Assembly (NCBI GenBank): GCA_965279705.1
Contig: OZ257257.1
Coordinates: 1,426,001 to 1,490,000, forward strand
Reading direction: 5' to 3'
Length of the DNA: 64,000 nt
Origin: Stagnimonas sp965279705
GTDB lineage: Bacteria; Pseudomonadota; Gammaproteobacteria; Nevskiales; Nevskiaceae
This document shows, piece after piece, positions 61,671 through 64,000 of this stretch (the first letter of the stretch is position 1; each line of letters begins with the position of its first letter). Under the pieces are notes generated by a model. The model saw nothing but the letters and a program-made list of their open reading frames with translations, did not search any database and was not told the origin of the DNA. A program made the translations under genes and the position numbers.

Positions 61671-63238
61671 TACAACTTGCGCTCGCTGAAAGGCGGTGGC
61701 GTGTACTGATACAGCCAGGTCTCGCTCAGCACCTCGTTGCCGCTCTTGAGATACATGCGCAGATTGATCGGTTCCAGGCTGTTGTCGGGCACCAGATCGA
61801 ACATGGCGCGATAGCCATTGAGTTCGGTCAGCGGTCTGGCAGAGGTGATTTCCACCGTGCCACGCGAGGCGGTGATGACGGCCTCGACCTTGGCCTTGGC
61901 GTCGAGTGTGGCGAGCTTGCCGCCGGCAAAGTCGACTGCAAAGCGCCAGGAGAATTGCGTGCGCTTTTTGCCGATGACGCCACCGAGACCGGTGCGGCTG
62001 GCGCGCACTGTCGCGCCCAGCGGCACCGAAGGTGGCGTTGCGCCCCAGTGCAGCTTGTAGGAGAGCAGAAACTCCTTGCCGGGCACCACCGGTTCGGCGG
62101 GGTTCCAGAACGCGACGATGTTGTCGAAGGTCTCGTCCACGGTGGGTATCTCCACCAGCTGCACCGCGCCCTTGCCCCAGTCGCCTTTCGGCTCCACCCA
62201 GAGGCTGGGGCGCTTCTCGTAGAACACGCCGTCGTCCTGGTAGTGGTCAAAGTTGCGGTCGCGCTGCAAGAGGCCAAAGCCGCGCAGGTTGTTGTCGTAG
62301 TACGAGTTCACCCGCACACCGAGAGGGTTCATCAGCGGTCGCCACAGCCATTCACCAGCCCCGGTGTGCATGGCCAGGCCATCGGTGTCGTGGATCTCTG
62401 GCCGCCAGTCCCAGTCCATGCGGCGGTCGTTTTCGCCCACTTGATACATGCTGGTAAGCGGTGCCAGGCCCAGGCGCTCGATGGGCTTGCGCGGGTAGAG
62501 CGCAGCGTCGATCTCCATCACCAGATTGCTGCCCGGTGTGATGTTGAAGAGATAAGCGCCGGTGGTGCTGGGGGAGTCGAGCAGTGCGTAGACGCGCAGA
62601 CGCTCGCTGTTCTTGCTCGGCCGCTCCAGCCAGTAGGCGCTGAAGTTGGGAAACTCCTCGGGCTGCGACATGCCGGTGTTGATGGCCAGCCCGCGCGCCG
62701 AAAGACCGTACTGCTTGTCCTCGCCGACGGCGCGAAAATAGCTGGCCCCCAGAAACGCGGCTACATCGAGCTTGAACTCGGGCGGTGTCTGGATGCGAAA
62801 GCCGGCGTAGCCGAGATCGGCGGGCAGCTTGCCGAGCGGCGTCTTGCCGTCGTAGCTGAAGCTGCCGCCGTCGTAGGCCAGTTCGCGGGCTTGGCCGTCG
62901 ACCACCTCATGAATGCGCACCGGCGTCTGGAAGTACAGGCCGAGATGGAACAGCCGCACCTGGAAGGGCGTATCCAGCTCGCGCCAGAGCGAGTGCTCGG
63001 CCTTGAACTGGATGCGCTGGTAATCGTCCCAGCTCAGGTTTTTGAGGGCGGCGGGCAGCTCTCCAGCGTGAGAGACGTACGGCCTGGCCGCCAGCGCCTG
63101 TGCATGGCCCTTGAGCCAGGCGTAGTCAAACCGGGTGGCCGTGACGGCCAGTGTCGGCGGCGACTCTGCAAACGTCGAAAAGGGGAAACCAAAGGTGGAG
63201 AGTGCGGCCGCGGCCTGGAGAAATTTTCTGCGATTCAT
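61667..63238 (-). CDS. opgD: glucan biosynthesis protein, OpgD/OpgG family
   Basis: 523 aa. A twin-arginine-like leader (MNRRKFLQAAAALSTFGFPF) and phrases such as ALWRE-like SLWRELDTPFQVRLFHLG, GQARELAYDGGSFSYDG and DLGYAGFRI point to OpgD rather than OpgG. The GFGLLQRDRNFDHYQD block is the periplasmic glucan synthesis family core. The protein is periplasmic and shapes the branching of osmoregulated periplasmic glucans. No opgH is in the window. It converges with the kinase gene, overlapping by 4 bp. Confidence 0.88.
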   Translation of the reverse strand: MNRRKFLQAAAALSTFGFPFSTFAESPPTLAVTATRFDYAWLKGHAQALAARPYVSHAGELPAALKNLSWDDYQRIQFKAEHSLWRELDTPFQVRLFHLGLYFQTPVRIHEVVDGQARELAYDGGSFSYDGKTPLGKLPADLGYAGFRIQTPPEFKLDVAAFLGASYFRAVGEDKQYGLSARGLAINTGMSQPEEFPNFSAYWLERPSKNSERLRVYALLDSPSTTGAYLFNITPGSNLVMEIDAALYPRKPIERLGLAPLTSMYQVGENDRRMDWDWRPEIHDTDGLAMHTGAGEWLWRPLMNPLGVRVNSYYDNNLRGFGLLQRDRNFDHYQDDGVFYEKRPSLWVEPKGDWGKGAVQLVEIPTVDETFDNIVAFWNPAEPVVPGKEFLLSYKLHWGATPPSVPLGATVRASRTGLGGVIGKKRTQFSWRFAVDFAGGKLATLDAKAKVEAVITASRGTVEITSARPLTELNGYRAMFDLVPDNSLEPINLRMYLKSGNEVLSETWLYQYTPPPFSERKLY

Positions 63239-63335
63239 GCAGGAAGAAAAGTGTTGGGAGGTTGGAAAAGTCTTGCCTCAGACAGCTTACTGAACTGTGG
63301 CTCCCGATGGTGCCGCGCGCGCAGCCCGTGCGTGT

Positions 63336-63998
63336 TTACCCGGCCCGGTTGCAGTGCACGACCGCTACCGGCTTCGGGTGCCCTTCCACGAGGAGCTTGC
63401 CCTTGCCTTCGAGCTTCTTGCAGCGTGCATAACTCTCGCTAGTTTCGCAGTTGATGGTGCCTTTGCTGTCGATGGCGTGACACATTTCCTCGACTGTGCC
63501 AGAGCCGCGTTCTGCCAGAGCGGTTGTCGCACCCCCACCGGGCTTGTCGAACTGGGTGGGTTCGGCAAGACGGGCGGTGTCGAGCTGCGCATGGCCATCC
63601 AGCCAGGTGAGTGCGAAACAGTCTTGCACCGCGAGCACGCCCAGACCTCGGCTTTGCAGATCGCCCAGAAAGCCCATGACCGCTTGCCCGTTCTCGCCCG
63701 CCATGCCGCCTTCCAGCGCGGTGGCCATCGTTTGCAGCGCGTCGGTGAATGCGAGCGCAGCGGGGTCTCGGCTGAGCAGTACGTCGCTGGTGAAATCCTG
63801 GCCTGGCTTGGCCGTCCAGGTCAGGCGGTAGACCTCGGCGGCAATGGGGCTGGGTCCGGCAACCGTTTGCTGGCGGCCGGTGGCAACAAACTGCCGGCTG
63901 GCCCGCGCGTTGGCCGGCAGCATGCACAGCCGCACGCCGGTCGAGGCCCTGACGCCGAGCTGGTCCAGGCTCTTGCCGCTGCGCGCCACAGCCATCAT
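63336..63998 (-). CDS. unrecognised protein, 5' end possibly beyond the window
   Basis: 220 residues are readable from an ATG at 63998, two bases from the edge; the true start may lie outside, because no signal peptide or Shine-Dalgarno can be judged. Several Cys residues (VRLCMLPAN, VQDCFALTW, EEMCHAID, NCETSESYARCKKLEGKG, VVHCNRAG) suggest a disulfide-bonded exported protein. I do not recognise a family. The 97-bp gap to opgD holds no clear signal. Confidence 0.5.
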   Translation of the reverse strand: MMAVARSGKSLDQLGVRASTGVRLCMLPANARASRQFVATGRQQTVAGPSPIAAEVYRLTWTAKPGQDFTSDVLLSRDPAALAFTDALQTMATALEGGMAGENGQAVMGFLGDLQSRGLGVLAVQDCFALTWLDGHAQLDTARLAEPTQFDKPGGGATTALAERGSGTVEEMCHAIDSKGTINCETSESYARCKKLEGKGKLLVEGHPKPVAVVHCNRAG

Positions 63999-64000
63999 GT

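Overview
The window looks like a chromosomal segment of a GC-rich proteobacterium, most probably a gammaproteobacterium. The order efp, recA-recX-alaS-lysC-csrA, tRNA-Ser, tRNA-Arg is typical of Gammaproteobacteria. The tip of EF-P is KPGKGQ with Lys34, the beta-lysylated type rather than the Arg type. The nadA / glyA-nrdR-ribD-ribE-ribBA-ribH-nusB-thiL block fits the same group. A Nevskiales- or Xanthomonadales-like host is my guess, but genus is not determined. No phage, CRISPR array or intact insertion sequence was seen.

Left edge (1-1530): a Y-family DNA polymerase runs off the window on the minus strand. Beside it are a tRNA-Ala/tRNA-Glu pair with a clear sigma70 promoter and an intrinsic terminator.

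Accessory region (1745-28544): this is the striking part. A plus-strand operon encodes a TolC outer-membrane channel, an HlyD-type adaptor fused to a protease-dead M50-like membrane domain, a beta-propeller-like protein of unknown function and a PAPS-type sulfotransferase. Facing it is a long minus-strand run: APS kinase (cysC), a short alkaline-phosphatase-superfamily enzyme, two giant PfaA/HglE-like iterative lipid synthases, a type I phosphodiesterase-like enzyme, a left-handed beta-helix acyltransferase, a free acyl carrier protein, an alpha/beta hydrolase and a secreted esterase. A lipoprotein follows. The synthases are NPD-KS-AT-ACPx3-KR (2712 aa) and KS-AT-DH-PPTase (1624 aa). Together they carry condensation, ketoreduction, dehydration, enoyl reduction and carrier activation in two polypeptides. 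I read the region as a biosynthesis, tailoring and export locus for a long-chain lipid or polyketide, possibly sulfated; the product is unknown. A 143-bp MITE-like element sits inside the run.

Housekeeping region (28843-48670): efp-recA-recX-alaS-lysC-csrA; tRNA-Ser and tRNA-Arg; a DUF502 membrane protein and aspS; an Ig-like lipoprotein; then nadA-glyA-nrdR-ribD-ribE-ribBA-ribH-nusB-thiL-murI-pgpA, tightly packed with several start/stop overlaps. RibBA has lost the zinc cysteines of its GTP cyclohydrolase II half. Copies of a short hairpin repeat lie after alaS and after pgpA.

Catabolic and envelope region (48858-64000): an AtuA-family protein, a beta-carbonic anhydrase, the ETF-quinone oxidoreductase with ETF beta and alpha, and an enoyl-CoA-reductase-like SDR suggest acyl-CoA or isoprenoid oxidation feeding the quinone pool. 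On the minus strand follow a Tat-exported phospholipase C coupled to a small lipoprotein, and an exported intradiol dioxygenase. The dioxygenase is divergent from an OmpR-type response regulator/sensor kinase pair. The space between them carries two mirror-image TGTAAR-N5-TGTAAA boxes. An OpgD-like glucan biosynthesis protein and an unrecognised protein close the window.
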